A stretch of 64,000 nucleotides of DNA from DASZIT01 sp963770635 (GCA_963770635.1 CAVYQI010000006.1:310001-374000); one strand, 5' to 3'. Positions 25,637 to 34,570 are shown, counted from the first letter of the stretch. Made by a program: numbers and translations. The notes: generated by a model from the sequence alone, not told the origin.

Positions 25637-26620
25637 ATGCCGCCGAGGTTCCTGGCCCTCTTGGTCATGGCCGGCGCCGGGCTGACGCTGGCCGGCTGCG
25701 GTGGGTCGGTGGCCTCGGGGGCACCGGCCGGATCGGTGGCGTACGTCGCCAACGTGGCCGGGTTGGCCGACCCCGGGGACACCCTGGCCCTGGTCGATAC
25801 CGCCACTTCCGAGTCGCTGGGCACCATCACCACCGGCTCGCTCCCGGCGGCCATGGCCGCCACCCCGGACGGTGCCGATCTGCTGGTCGCCGACAAGGGC
25901 ATCAACCGGCTGAGCGACATCTCCGTCTCGACCGGGAAGGCGGTTGGGCAGGCCGCCGTCGGACTCGAGCCCGATGCGGTAGCCCTCACACCGGATGGAT
26001 CGCTGGCGCTGGTGGCCAACTTCGGAGACAACACCGTCACCCCGGTGGCCCTTCCGTCCATGAAAGTGGGCTCCCCCATCCCCGTAGGCCGCCAGCCGGT
26101 GGCGATCGCCATCGCTCCCAACGGAAAAATGGCCCTGGTCGCCGACTACCAAGACGGCACCGTCACCCCCATTGCCCTACCGGCTCTGACGCCGTTGGCC
26201 CCGGTTCCGGCCGGATCCGAGCCCGATGACGTGGTGATCGGGCCGGACAACTCCACTGCGTTGGTGGCCGACTTCGAAATCAGCGCAGTGACCCCCATCG
26301 ACCTGTCTCGGATGGCCGCCGGCAAAGCCATCCCGGTGGCCGGCAATCCCACCGGTATCGCTCTCTGGAAGTCGCAGACGATGGCCTATGTGAGTGGCGG
26401 TGACAGTGTGACCCCCATCGATCTGGACCACCTGGATGCCCGCCCTCCCCTGGCGGTCGGCACCCCCGCCGAGGCCCTGGCCCTTTCCGACAATGGGCGC
26501 ACCGCCTGGGTGTGCGGAGGGAACGGGACGCTGGTGTCCCTCAACCTGGCCAGCGGCGTGCTCGGGGCCGTCGTGACCGTGGGCGGCCAACCCTCGGCGG
26601 TGGTTATCCCGGTGCCTTGA
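25637..26620 (+). CDS. YncE-like beta-propeller lipoprotein
   Basis: About 327 residues from ATG 25637; starts further upstream in this frame would run into the previous gene. Signal: MPPRFLALLVMAGAGLTLAGCGG with lipobox. The mature part has about seven repeats of roughly 40 residues (PDAVALTPDGSLALVANFGDNTVTPVALPS; PVAIAIAPNGKMALVADYQDGTVTPIALPA; PDDVVIGPDNSTALVADFEISAVTPIDL), typical of YVTN/YncE propellers at the cell surface. Convergent with the acetyltransferase; the two overlap by 17 bases. Confidence 0.83.
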   Translation: MPPRFLALLVMAGAGLTLAGCGGSVASGAPAGSVAYVANVAGLADPGDTLALVDTATSESLGTITTGSLPAAMAATPDGADLLVADKGINRLSDISVSTGKAVGQAAVGLEPDAVALTPDGSLALVANFGDNTVTPVALPSMKVGSPIPVGRQPVAIAIAPNGKMALVADYQDGTVTPIALPALTPLAPVPAGSEPDDVVIGPDNSTALVADFEISAVTPIDLSRMAAGKAIPVAGNPTGIALWKSQTMAYVSGGDSVTPIDLDHLDARPPLAVGTPAEALALSDNGRTAWVCGGNGTLVSLNLASGVLGAVVTVGGQPSAVVIPVP

Positions 26621-27347
26621 AGACCACGAACGGCATCGGACGCCGGATCGTAAATCCGAGCGATTCGTAGAGGCGGATGGCGGCGGGGTTGCCGGCCGAC
26701 GCGTGCAGAAACGGTGTGTCGCCACGTTGGACGATCGTGTCGACCACGGCCGCCACCAGTTGCCGGGCCAGGCCGAGGCGTCGGAATTCGGGGTGGGTGG
26801 CCACCGCGCTGACTTCGGTATATCCGGGCGGGCGAAGTCGCACACCGGCCATGGCGACCAGGTGCCCGCCGATGCGGATACCCCGAAAGCCCCCGAACTC
26901 GAAGGTCCTCTTCTCGAACGGACCCGGCTGGGCGGCGGCGGCCAGCGACACCATCTCCGGCACATCATCGCCACCGAGTGGCACCGGGACGGGTGCGACT
27001 CTCTCCGCCGATCCATACGTCGAGGATTGTCCGAGGTCCGAAAGCGTGGCGTCGCCTCGAACATGGAAGCCCGGCGCCCCATCTCGAACCATCTGGACCC
27101 CGTCGAACTCGGAGATGGCTGTCCATCCCGGAGGCGGAGCGGGTAGATCGCCGGTGAGCGACGCAGTTCCCTCCGGTCCGATCAACCGGCCCAGATCTTC
27201 CCAGGCCCTGTCGGTGTCCGGCCCGCCGGCCAAGGCGCCGAACGGCGCCAAATCTTCGTCGAAGCGTCCGGCCAACTCGGTGGTGCGGCCGAGGACCCCC
27301 TGGGGACCGGTCAGCGCATGCCATACCGGGTTGTCGAGCACGTGCAC
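26604..27347 (-). CDS. GNAT-family N-acetyltransferase
   Basis: A 247-residue protein. The C-terminal half is a GNAT fold with the acetyl-CoA loop VSAVATHPEFRRLGLARQLVAAVVDTIVQRG and the final NPAAIRLYESLGFTIRRPMPFVVFK. The N-terminal 110 residues (MHVLDNPVWHALTGPQGVLG) form a second, GNAT-like lobe seen in FR47-type proteins. Substrate unknown. It overlaps the convergent propeller gene by 17 bases. Confidence 0.85.
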   Translation of the reverse strand: MHVLDNPVWHALTGPQGVLGRTTELAGRFDEDLAPFGALAGGPDTDRAWEDLGRLIGPEGTASLTGDLPAPPPGWTAISEFDGVQMVRDGAPGFHVRGDATLSDLGQSSTYGSAERVAPVPVPLGGDDVPEMVSLAAAAQPGPFEKRTFEFGGFRGIRIGGHLVAMAGVRLRPPGYTEVSAVATHPEFRRLGLARQLVAAVVDTIVQRGDTPFLHASAGNPAAIRLYESLGFTIRRPMPFVVFKAPG

Positions 27348-27419
27348 GGTTCAATTCCTACCCGCTCCCGACCGCCAGGCAATCCGGCCGACATCGGACC
27401 GCGGTGCCAACTCGTAGCG

Positions 27420-29261
27420 CTAGGCGGCGGATCCGTAGAAAATGCTCGTACCGAACGAGAAGATCCCGCCATCGCTGGCGACGAACCGGTAGCCGTATCC
27501 CGACGGGGCGGATTCCATCCCCACGATGGGGTGGGACAGCCTGATGCTGCCGGTCGAGCCCAAGAAGGGAGCCCCAAAGGCAAAGACGCCCCCATCCGCC
27601 GCAAACAGGTAGTAGCTGTCGTTGACCAGATTCACGTCCATGCCCACAACCGGCTGGCTCAGCGGTCGCCCGCCCATCGAGCCGTAGAACGGGGCGTCGA
27701 AGGCGAAGATCCCGCCGTCAGAGGCATCGATCCAGTAGCCACCGGTGGCGGGGTCGACCGCCATGCCCACAATCGGGCGGTTCAACGTGATGCTGCCGGT
27801 GGAGCCATGGAAGGTGGCATCCCCGAAGCTGAAGATGCCGCCATCGCTGGCCACCAGCCAGTAGCCGTTCCCATCGGGCGTCGGCGCCATGCCCACGATC
27901 GGTTTGTTCAACGCCAGTCCACCGGTTGATCCGAAGAATCCGGCATCCCCGAAATTGAAAATGCCGCCGTCGCTGGCCACCAGCCAGTAGCCCTTCCCGT
28001 CCGGCGTCGCCGCCATTCCCACAATTGGTGCGGTCAGGGGACCCGCGATTTGGCCGTAGCTGGCGGAGGCGTCGCCACAAGCGTCCACGTGACCCATGTT
28101 GTCCACGATCCAGTAACCGGCGTCAGTGGGGGTGTTGTACATGCCCACCACCGAGCCCGCAGCCATCTTCACACAGTCCTGCGCGATGCCTAAGGGCTCA
28201 GTGGTCCGTGGCGTGGACCCGGGAGGATCGGTGGGGAACGCTCCGGAGCTCAGCTCGATCGAATGCGACTGCGTCAGATCACTGCATCGGCCCGAGGCAT
28301 CGAGCCCCACTCTCCCGTAATAGATCAAGTACCGGCTGCTATTCACGGGCACCACGTCGGGTGCGAGCAACGCACAGGAATTGATTCCGTCAACCTGGAA
28401 GGCGACCGAGGGCGTGGAGTGGGACCAATCCGTCGGGGAGTTGGAGCTCATCTGCCAAATATCGAACCGAACGGAGTCGCCATAGGTTGGCTCGAGCACA
28501 TTCACGAACATGTACCAGGTATTGCCCACTTCGACGACGTGGGGACTGGCCATGCATTGGGTTCCATCTCCGGTGTAGGTGATCGAATCGTTGAGCACGT
28601 TCCGGTTGACGTCGACGCTGGCGACGCCGATCAAGCAACCGGAGTGGTAGTAGACCAGCCACTGTTGCGCTCCCGAGGGTTGGACGACGCTCCACGGAGA
28701 GGTGACGCCGGACTGATTCGGATCAGAGACCGTCAGTCTCTGGAACGAACCCCAGTTGATGCCGTCGAGGGATGTTGCTGACCAAATTTGTCCGTGGCTC
28801 TCCAGCTGTTGGGTATTTTGGCATTCGGCTGATCCTGACTGGCAGGCCAGAACAGTGAAGAACATCGTGTATTGACGCGAACCTCCCACGGTGGCCACAG
28901 TTACGGCGGGATGGTTCACCTCGGTGATCTGCGGAGCAACCTGCGCGGCAACCAGCACCGTGGTTGGAGCGGACCACGGTCCGTTGTAAGCGGGGGCGGT
29001 CCGTTGGTAAATGGTGTCCCCCTGCCCAGAATCGTCCGTCTGTTGGGTCTGCCAACCGCCGTACCACATGATCCAACCCGAACCGTTGGGGTTGGGCATC
29101 ACGTCGGGGTTGTACACGTCGCGTCCGGAAAACTGTTCGGCGCCAGCGGGCGATTCGACAATGCCTGCCTGCGCGCGGCTCGGAATCGCCAGTTGGATTG
29201 TCGCACTGGCGATGACGCCCATGACCACCACCAAGAGCCACACGACGGACTTCCTCACCAC
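27420..29261 (-). CDS. Secreted two-domain protein: five-blade-like domain plus YWLVASDGG repeats
   Basis: About 613 residues if GTG 29261 or 29258 is used; the open frame extends to 29417 without signal-like sequence. Signal: RKSVVWLLVVVMGVIASATIQLAIPSRAQA. The first mature domain (residues about 35-370: PDVMPNPNGSGWIMWYGGW, YNGPWSAPTTVL, YTMFFTVLA) looks like a glycosidase-type propeller. The second (DNA about 27420-28165) holds six repeats of roughly 47 residues with the core GYWLVASDGGIFSFGDA.FHGSTG. Such repeats are frequent in Acidimicrobiia surface proteins. Catalytic residues cannot be assigned. Confidence 0.72.
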   Translation of the reverse strand: MVRKSVVWLLVVVMGVIASATIQLAIPSRAQAGIVESPAGAEQFSGRDVYNPDVMPNPNGSGWIMWYGGWQTQQTDDSGQGDTIYQRTAPAYNGPWSAPTTVLVAAQVAPQITEVNHPAVTVATVGGSRQYTMFFTVLACQSGSAECQNTQQLESHGQIWSATSLDGINWGSFQRLTVSDPNQSGVTSPWSVVQPSGAQQWLVYYHSGCLIGVASVDVNRNVLNDSITYTGDGTQCMASPHVVEVGNTWYMFVNVLEPTYGDSVRFDIWQMSSNSPTDWSHSTPSVAFQVDGINSCALLAPDVVPVNSSRYLIYYGRVGLDASGRCSDLTQSHSIELSSGAFPTDPPGSTPRTTEPLGIAQDCVKMAAGSVVGMYNTPTDAGYWIVDNMGHVDACGDASASYGQIAGPLTAPIVGMAATPDGKGYWLVASDGGIFNFGDAGFFGSTGGLALNKPIVGMAPTPDGNGYWLVASDGGIFSFGDATFHGSTGSITLNRPIVGMAVDPATGGYWIDASDGGIFAFDAPFYGSMGGRPLSQPVVGMDVNLVNDSYYLFAADGGVFAFGAPFLGSTGSIRLSHPIVGMESAPSGYGYRFVASDGGIFSFGTSIFYGSAA

Positions 29262-29430
29262 GGCACCCGGACTGTGGGGAGGCACGCGGGAGCCGCAGGT
29301 CGCCGATGCCATCCGACGACCGGCAACGGATCCTCCACGGACAGCGCAATCTCGTCGCCAAATGGCGAAAGGCCCCCGTTGGGCGTCTGAACCATGGAAG
29401 GGAAACTCGGCTGCCACGGTTACCTTTCGT

Positions 29431-29457
29431 AATTTGTGTCATCCCGGGCGACAAATT
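29431..29457. promoter_or_regulatory. AT-rich inverted repeat upstream of the secreted propeller gene
   Basis: AATTTGT, 13 bases, ACAAATT. It lies in the otherwise gene-free 29262-29619 stretch, about 170 bases before the chosen start. AT-rich arms in GC-rich DNA suggest a protein site. The rest of this interval shows nothing I recognise. Confidence 0.4.
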
Positions 29458-29619
29458 GGTCTTAAGTGATAGGTCATCGGCGTTTCGACGTTGACCCTTG
29501 AGGGAACTCGGTCGCCTCGAGATTCCGCTACGGAGCAATGAACGAGACGCAGCCCATCGCCTGGGCCGGCAACCTGAATCTTGCGTCCGAGGGCAGTCGG
29601 GCCAGGTAGTTTTCCCGGT

Positions 29620-29695
29620 GGGCCGTTAGCTCATCCGGTAGAGCAGGGGACTTTTAATCCCAAGGTGGCGAGATCGAGACTCGCACGGCCCACCA
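29620..29695 (+). tRNA. tRNA-Lys (anticodon TTT)
   Basis: A 76-base cloverleaf including encoded CCA. Acceptor arms GGGCCGT and ACGGCCC; D arm GCTC/GAGC; anticodon loop CTTTTAA with TTT; variable loop AGGTG; T stem GCGAG/CTCGC. Oddities: a G-A mismatch at the first pair of the anticodon stem, and A instead of T at position 54 of the T loop (ATCGAGA). Both could be real or sequence errors. It borders an accessory block, but no integrase or duplicated 3' end is visible. Confidence 0.92.
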
Positions 29696-29891
29696 GTTCA
29701 GATGGATTCAATCGGCTGAGCTTTGACCGGGTTGGCCTCGGTTGATCCTTTACAGGGTCTCACCTGACTCTTTACAGAGTCTGGGGCGATGCTTGAACCC
29801 CGGACCCACCTGGCCTCGGCCTTGAGATCCCAAGGAGGAGGCCAATTGCTCGTGGAGTTCAACCGGACGCAGCCGCCGCCCGGACTTCGTA
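29696..29891. other. Gene-free spacer with a perfect hairpin between tRNA-Lys and the TauD gene
   Basis: No gene is supported here. Two similar stretches, CTTTACAGGGTCT and CTTTACAGAGTCT, stand 19 bases apart. The second is part of a perfect hairpin at 29766-29781 (GACTCT, TTAC, AGAGTC). No T-run follows, so it is not a clear terminator. It may be a remnant of an element inserted next to the tRNA. Confidence 0.4.
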
Positions 29892-30902
29892 TCAGCTGAC
29901 TGACGGTTCGGTGGCTCTCCCCGATTCCGAATCGTCTGAGTTCATCGTCTGGTTCTCGGAGCGTCCACGGAAGGGCTGAGTTCCGACGATGGAGGCACGT
30001 TCCATCGTCCGGCGATGTGGCCAGTAGTCGCTTGATGCGTAGTGCTGTACCGCCCGGTTGTCCCAGATCGCCACCGAATCCTTCGTCCAGCTGAAGCGGC
30101 ATTGGTGCTCAGGCGCGTCCGCCTGTCGGCACAGCTTGTCCAAGAGTTCGAGGCTGGCGTCCCGGTCCGACCCTTCAATATGGCTGACGAATGGGCGGTT
30201 GACATACAAATGTGACTTCCCCGTCGCCGGGTGGGTGCACACCACCGGGTGGCGTACCGGCGGGTATTTCGCCTGTGCCTCCCGGCGCTTTTCTTTCGTC
30301 ATGGAGTGCCCGAACGTCTGCGTGAAATCGTGGACCGCTTGCAACGGATCGATGGCTGTCTTTGTCTCACCATCCAGCGCGTCATAGGCGGCGTACATGT
30401 CGGAGAAGAGAGTGTCGCCACCCACATCGGGAACGGAGACGGCATGAAGGACCGCGCCCATCGAGGGGCACTGCCGCCACGTGACGTCGTGGTGCCAGGA
30501 GTTCTCATAGCCGCTGACTTCCGCAGTCTTCTCAAACCGGACCAGCTCGGGCTGGCCGGTATTGGATGGAAGAAAGGGATGGGTCTCGAGCTCCCCGAAT
30601 CGCCTGGCGAACGCCACGTGCTGCAGTGGGGTCAGCGGCTGGTCACGGAAGAAGATGACCTTGTAGTCATGGAGGGCCTGGCGGATCTCCACGATGACCT
30701 CGTCAGGGAGATCCGTCGACAGGTCGACACCGGAGATCTCGCCTCCGATGGTCGAACCCAGCTGGCGGACCTCGAGATGACGCCAACGGAGCGACGCCAA
30801 TCTGTCCCGCTCCTCCGCCACATGGGTGAACGGCCCGACCGAAATGGGGTAGCCGGGGAGGCGGAATGCGCCGGGTTGGGGATCAACGGAAATCGTCGAC
30901 AT
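29892..30902 (-). CDS. TauD/TfdA-family Fe(II)/2-oxoglutarate dioxygenase
   Basis: 336 residues from ATG 30902. Iron ligands: His and Asp of ENSWHHDVTW, and the distal His in NRAVQHYASSDYWPHRRTMERASI, whose Arg binds 2-oxoglutarate. Other family marks are HDYKVIFFRDQPLTPLQHVAFARRFGELE and GGDTLFSDMYAAYDAL. Family members hydroxylate or desaturate taurine, sulfates, carboxylates or biosynthetic intermediates. It is divergent from a fatty-acyl-AMP ligase across a 108-base region with a large palindrome, suggesting shared control. Confidence 0.9.
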   Translation of the reverse strand: MSTISVDPQPGAFRLPGYPISVGPFTHVAEERDRLASLRWRHLEVRQLGSTIGGEISGVDLSTDLPDEVIVEIRQALHDYKVIFFRDQPLTPLQHVAFARRFGELETHPFLPSNTGQPELVRFEKTAEVSGYENSWHHDVTWRQCPSMGAVLHAVSVPDVGGDTLFSDMYAAYDALDGETKTAIDPLQAVHDFTQTFGHSMTKEKRREAQAKYPPVRHPVVCTHPATGKSHLYVNRPFVSHIEGSDRDASLELLDKLCRQADAPEHQCRFSWTKDSVAIWDNRAVQHYASSDYWPHRRTMERASIVGTQPFRGRSENQTMNSDDSESGRATEPSVS

Positions 30903-30920
30903 GACGCTGAATGGTACTCT

Positions 30921-30956
30921 CAGGTTGTTGGTTCCGACAGGGGTCCCAACAACCTG
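30921..30956. promoter_or_regulatory. 11-base perfect inverted repeat in the TauD/AMP-ligase divergent promoter
   Basis: CAGGTTGTTGG, 14 bases, CCAACAACCTG. It sits 19 bases from the dioxygenase start and 54 bases from the ligase start. Placement and length fit an operator for both genes. No regulator gene is adjacent. Confidence 0.6.
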
Positions 30957-31010
30957 CGGGGACTGGCTCGAGAGTGGGGCGAGGGCGGCCAGGAAGAGTT
31001 GGGGGTCTCC

Positions 31011-32741
31011 GTGAACCGACAATTTGGGACGAACTCGGGCCGTTCAGACGAACGCGGTGATGTCGTCGATCGCCTCGTCGACGCCGCGGAACGCTCTCCA
31101 GATCGCCTCCTATACGTCGAGTTGATGGACGGCACCAATGAATCGGCTCGGCTCACCGCCGCCCAGTTGCGCGATCGGGCGGCTGTCGTGGCGGGATCGC
31201 TCACCGCCGCTGGCGTCAAACGCGACGAAGTCGCTCTGCTCATCGCCGCGCCACCCATCGACTTCCTGATCGGATTGATGGGCTGCCTTTGGGCGGGAGT
31301 CATCGCCGCTCCGGTTGCCTTCCCGCGCCGCGTCGAGCACCTCGAGACGCGCGTTGAGCCGGTCCGCGCCAACTCCGGCGCCACCGCTGTCGTGGCCGGC
31401 CCGCCACCGGGCGACGCCGAACGATCGGTGCTCGAATTGCTCGGCGCCGGTCAGGTGCCCATCGTTGCCACGAACGCCAAGGCCGCTTCGGCAACCGATC
31501 CGGTGGGCGATCGGCGGATTGCTTACCTGCAGTACACGTCCGGGTCGACCAGCGAGCCCCGCGGCGTCGTTGTCACCCACGAAAATTTGATGGCCAACCT
31601 GGACGTCATCCATCATCTGCTTGACTTCCAAGACGACTCGATCATTGTCTCGTGGTGCCCGCTTACTCACGATATGGGTTTGGTCATGGGCGCGCTGCCG
31701 GCGATTGCCTTCGGTATCACGTCGGTGCTCATGCCGCCCGGCGAGTTCGTCCGCCGGCCGATGGCGTGGATGCGCGCCCTCTCCGACTGGGGTGGCACGC
31801 ACGGGTTCTCGCCCAACTTCGGCTACGACCTGTGCGTCGATCGCTCTACGCCGCAAGACCGTGCCGAACTCGATCTCTCCAAGGTGCGCTGCTTGGTCAA
31901 CGGCGCGGAGCAGGTCCGCAAAATAACGGCGGACCGGTTCGTCGAAGCCTTCGCGCCGGCCGGGTTGCCACCCGAGGCACACAGGCCCGCCTATGGCTTG
32001 GCCGAGGCGACGGTCCTCGTCTCGACCGCCACGGCGGAGAACGCCAACGCGGTCTTGTGGGTCGAAAGTGCCGCCCTCGAACACAACGAGGTGCGCTTCG
32101 TCGACGAGGGTTCTCCGGGAGCGCGCCCGTTGGTCTGCGATGGCGTGGTCGGACCTGGCTACGAGGTCAGGATCGTGGATCCGGTGGGGACCGAGGTCCT
32201 CGGCAGCGGTCAGGTGGGCGAGCTGTGGCTAAGCGGTCCCAGTGTGAGCCCTGGCTACTGGTCCCGACCCGAGAGCACCCCGGAAGTGTTCGGCGCCGTC
32301 ATCCCCGGAGAAGACGACCGCCCATATCTCCGCACCGGTGACCTGGCGTTCGTCCATGACGATCAAATCGTCATCTGCGGTCGCGCCAAAGACCTCATCG
32401 TGATCCACGGACGCAACATCCATCCGCACGATGTCGAGCTGACCGCCGAGCTCGCCCACGGAGCCGCCCGCAATGGCGGCACTGCCGCCTTCTCAATCGA
32501 CGACGGTGGCACCGAAGCACTCGTCATCGTCGTCGAGGTCGATGGCCAACCGGACGAGGCACCGATAGTCGGAGCCATTCGCTCCGCGGTGCTGCGCGAG
32601 TTTGAAGTGCATGTCGCCGACGTGCTCCTGGTCAAGCCCCGAGAGATCCCTAAGACCTCCAGTGGGAAGAAGCAGCGCTCCATGACTCGAAGGCTGTGGC
32701 AGCAAGCCCGCAGCAACTCGCATCCCCGGAGCCTCCCGTAG
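31011..32741 (+). CDS. Fatty-acyl-AMP ligase (FAAL family)
   Basis: 576 residues from GTG 31011, preceded by a G-rich ribosome site. The frame is open much further upstream, but that part is antisense to the dioxygenase. AMP-binding motifs: YLQYTSGSTSEPRGVVVTHENL, PAYGLAEATVLVS, PYLRTGDLAFVHDDQIVICGRAKDLIVIHGRNIHPHDVE. The segment GFSPNFGYDLCVDRSTPQDRAELDLSKVRCLVNGAEQVR is characteristic of FAALs, which activate fatty acids as adenylates and pass them to carrier proteins. No acyl carrier, PKS or NRPS gene lies in the window. Confidence 0.9.
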   Translation: MNRQFGTNSGRSDERGDVVDRLVDAAERSPDRLLYVELMDGTNESARLTAAQLRDRAAVVAGSLTAAGVKRDEVALLIAAPPIDFLIGLMGCLWAGVIAAPVAFPRRVEHLETRVEPVRANSGATAVVAGPPPGDAERSVLELLGAGQVPIVATNAKAASATDPVGDRRIAYLQYTSGSTSEPRGVVVTHENLMANLDVIHHLLDFQDDSIIVSWCPLTHDMGLVMGALPAIAFGITSVLMPPGEFVRRPMAWMRALSDWGGTHGFSPNFGYDLCVDRSTPQDRAELDLSKVRCLVNGAEQVRKITADRFVEAFAPAGLPPEAHRPAYGLAEATVLVSTATAENANAVLWVESAALEHNEVRFVDEGSPGARPLVCDGVVGPGYEVRIVDPVGTEVLGSGQVGELWLSGPSVSPGYWSRPESTPEVFGAVIPGEDDRPYLRTGDLAFVHDDQIVICGRAKDLIVIHGRNIHPHDVELTAELAHGAARNGGTAAFSIDDGGTEALVIVVEVDGQPDEAPIVGAIRSAVLREFEVHVADVLLVKPREIPKTSSGKKQRSMTRRLWQQARSNSHPRSLP

Positions 32742-32748
32742 CCGGTGG

Positions 32749-34146
32749 TCAGGTGCGCATCTGCTTGGCAGTAATCCCGGCCGTTGCCCGCACGATGTCG
32801 TGTGCGGCACGACCCACTTTGGAAAGGGAGGCGTGATCCACTTTGTCCAAGGTGTCGGCTGGGTCGAAGAGGTACCACGGCGCCGTCAGGTAATTGACCA
32901 ACGGCACGCCTTCTAGATGGAAAAAGCCGCCGTCAGTAGTCGGGAACGGTGCCAGCGCGTCCGGGGTCAAAACGAGAGACCGGTCGAGGTGGTGCTCCAC
33001 GATGGCGTCCCAGACGATTTGCTCGAGCACAGGATTCTCAGTGGTGAACCACCAACGCGGCGTCACGCGCATGCTCGCCACCTCGAGCCCCTGCCCCTCG
33101 GGCGGACTGTCGAGCGCGGCATGCTCGAGGTGAACCTCGAGCACCGTGTGTTCCAACATCGCCCGATGGCGGTCGATGAAGGCGCGGGTGCCCGCACCAT
33201 GGGACATGTGGGCCGCAGTTGCAACGAAGACCAGGCGATGCGGACGCTCCGACTCGGGTACAGCCGCCCACGCTGCCGCCTGGGCCAAGACCATCGCGAT
33301 CCCGGTGCCGTCTTCCACCGCCGAAGCCCACGGCGCATCGTGATGGGTGCCGATGATGACCCACTCGTCGTCCGCTCCCGGCAGCTCAGCCACGACGTTC
33401 CGTGTCGTCGTCGACCGTCGCTCGGCCACCACCTCCAGGCTTGCCTCGGCCGGGCCGTTCTCGAGCAACGCGAGGATGCGGTCCCCATTGCGCTCGGATA
33501 CATAGACGCCGGGGATCGGCCGGAACCTGCCGTCGTAGGGCACGTAATACTCCGAGCCGCCGCTTGGGTACCCGCGCAGCACCCCGACGAACCCGATCGC
33601 CCCCGCGGCGATGGCCGGCTCCATGGTGTCCTGTAACTCGGGGGCAAAGGGGAGGCGGTGTCGCCCATCGACGAAGGTGTGGTCGGGGTCGAATGCCCAT
33701 CCGGCCTCGACCAAGGCGTCGGGTGACCGGGACCGACAGTTTCCTGAAGGTCTCCGGGAGAGAACGGGGAACTCGTCCGGGAGGGAACCGAACCGGAGGT
33801 CGTAGACCGCGAGCTTGCCGGCAACGGCACTGGGGTCGGCCGGATCCCAGAGAGCGAGTGGGCCCTCGGTCCGGGTGGGTTCGGACAGCGGGACCGGGAA
33901 ACACTCGATCGCCACCGCATTCGGATCTGCCTCGACCGACAGTTCGGCGTAGCGGTCCTTCCAGAAGGAAGAATCCACCGGTTCGAATCGCACTGACTCA
34001 AGGCCGAGGGACTCGAATTTTTGAAAGATGAACTCCTCGGCCCACTGGTCGGCGGGATAGCCCGGCCGGCGGATCCCCTGCGCCACCACTTCTTCGATCC
34101 ATTGGAGCATCTCAGCTACCGGAGGCAGCTCCGCTTTCCCAGCCAC
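32749..34146 (-). CDS. M28-like metallopeptidase-fold protein with altered metal site
   Basis: 465 residues from GTG 34146, with AAGGAGG 4 bases upstream; the TTG at 34164 precedes that site and is less likely. An N-terminal PA-like insert (about 95-260) precedes the M28 core: WVIIGTHHDAPWASAVEDGTGIAMVL supplies the first His/Asp and bridging Asp. Where peptidases have the catalytic Glu-Glu, this protein has AAHMSHGAGTRAFI. The final His region (usually YHT..DT) reads LFDPADTLDKVD. It may be inactive or use other ligands. Its stop is seven bases from the convergent ligase. Confidence 0.75.
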   Translation of the reverse strand: MAGKAELPPVAEMLQWIEEVVAQGIRRPGYPADQWAEEFIFQKFESLGLESVRFEPVDSSFWKDRYAELSVEADPNAVAIECFPVPLSEPTRTEGPLALWDPADPSAVAGKLAVYDLRFGSLPDEFPVLSRRPSGNCRSRSPDALVEAGWAFDPDHTFVDGRHRLPFAPELQDTMEPAIAAGAIGFVGVLRGYPSGGSEYYVPYDGRFRPIPGVYVSERNGDRILALLENGPAEASLEVVAERRSTTTRNVVAELPGADDEWVIIGTHHDAPWASAVEDGTGIAMVLAQAAAWAAVPESERPHRLVFVATAAHMSHGAGTRAFIDRHRAMLEHTVLEVHLEHAALDSPPEGQGLEVASMRVTPRWWFTTENPVLEQIVWDAIVEHHLDRSLVLTPDALAPFPTTDGGFFHLEGVPLVNYLTAPWYLFDPADTLDKVDHASLSKVGRAAHDIVRATAGITAKQMRT

Positions 34147-34233
34147 CAAGCCTCCTTCATCCAACGCGAGTCAGGTGGGGGTGCGACCAGAGCCGGGCGT
34201 ACTTCTTGCCGGAAATTTCTGATCGTGCCTCGA

Positions 34234-34509
34234 TCAGGACGGACCGAATTCGGCGTTATCGGTCATCATCTGCCGAAACAAAGCCTTCTTGGGGTCCTCG
34301 CCGTCGTCGGCCCGACGGAGATCGTCACCGTCGGTGGCTCCGTCGGCTTCAAGAGGGATGGGCGCAGCAACAAACGGCTCGTCCGGAGGAGGGTCGTTAC
34401 CATCGATCTCGCCGTCCCGGACTAGTGCAGTCGCCCTGCCGACCGAGATCCACCGAGCCTGGTGTCTCGCGTAGGGGTCCGTACACCAACCTTCGAGGGA
34501 TCGCTCCAT
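34234..34509 (-). CDS. Small conserved-looking hypothetical protein
   Basis: 91 residues: MERSLEGWCTDPYARHQARW, then GRATALVRDGEIDGNDPPP, and an acidic C-terminal part. The composition is protein-like, and the start WCTDPYARHQARWIS reads like a real family of short actinobacterial proteins I cannot name. It sits between the M28-like and esterase genes on the same strand. Confidence 0.55.
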   Translation of the reverse strand: MERSLEGWCTDPYARHQARWISVGRATALVRDGEIDGNDPPPDEPFVAAPIPLEADGATDGDDLRRADDGEDPKKALFRQMMTDNAEFGPS

Positions 34510-34570
34510 ATCCCGAGCCTATCGCCGCAGCTCAAAGGGATGTCGGTCAAATGGATCTCAGCGTCGCTCG

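Noticed and set aside
30231..31010. N-terminal extension of the acyl-AMP ligase frame
   Set aside because: These codons are antisense to the TauD dioxygenase. The family starts near GTG 31011.
29892..32741. Isonitrile lipopeptide cluster
   Set aside because: Only the oxygenase and acyl-AMP ligase are present; carrier protein, thioesterase and NRPS are absent, so I keep it as a comparison only.
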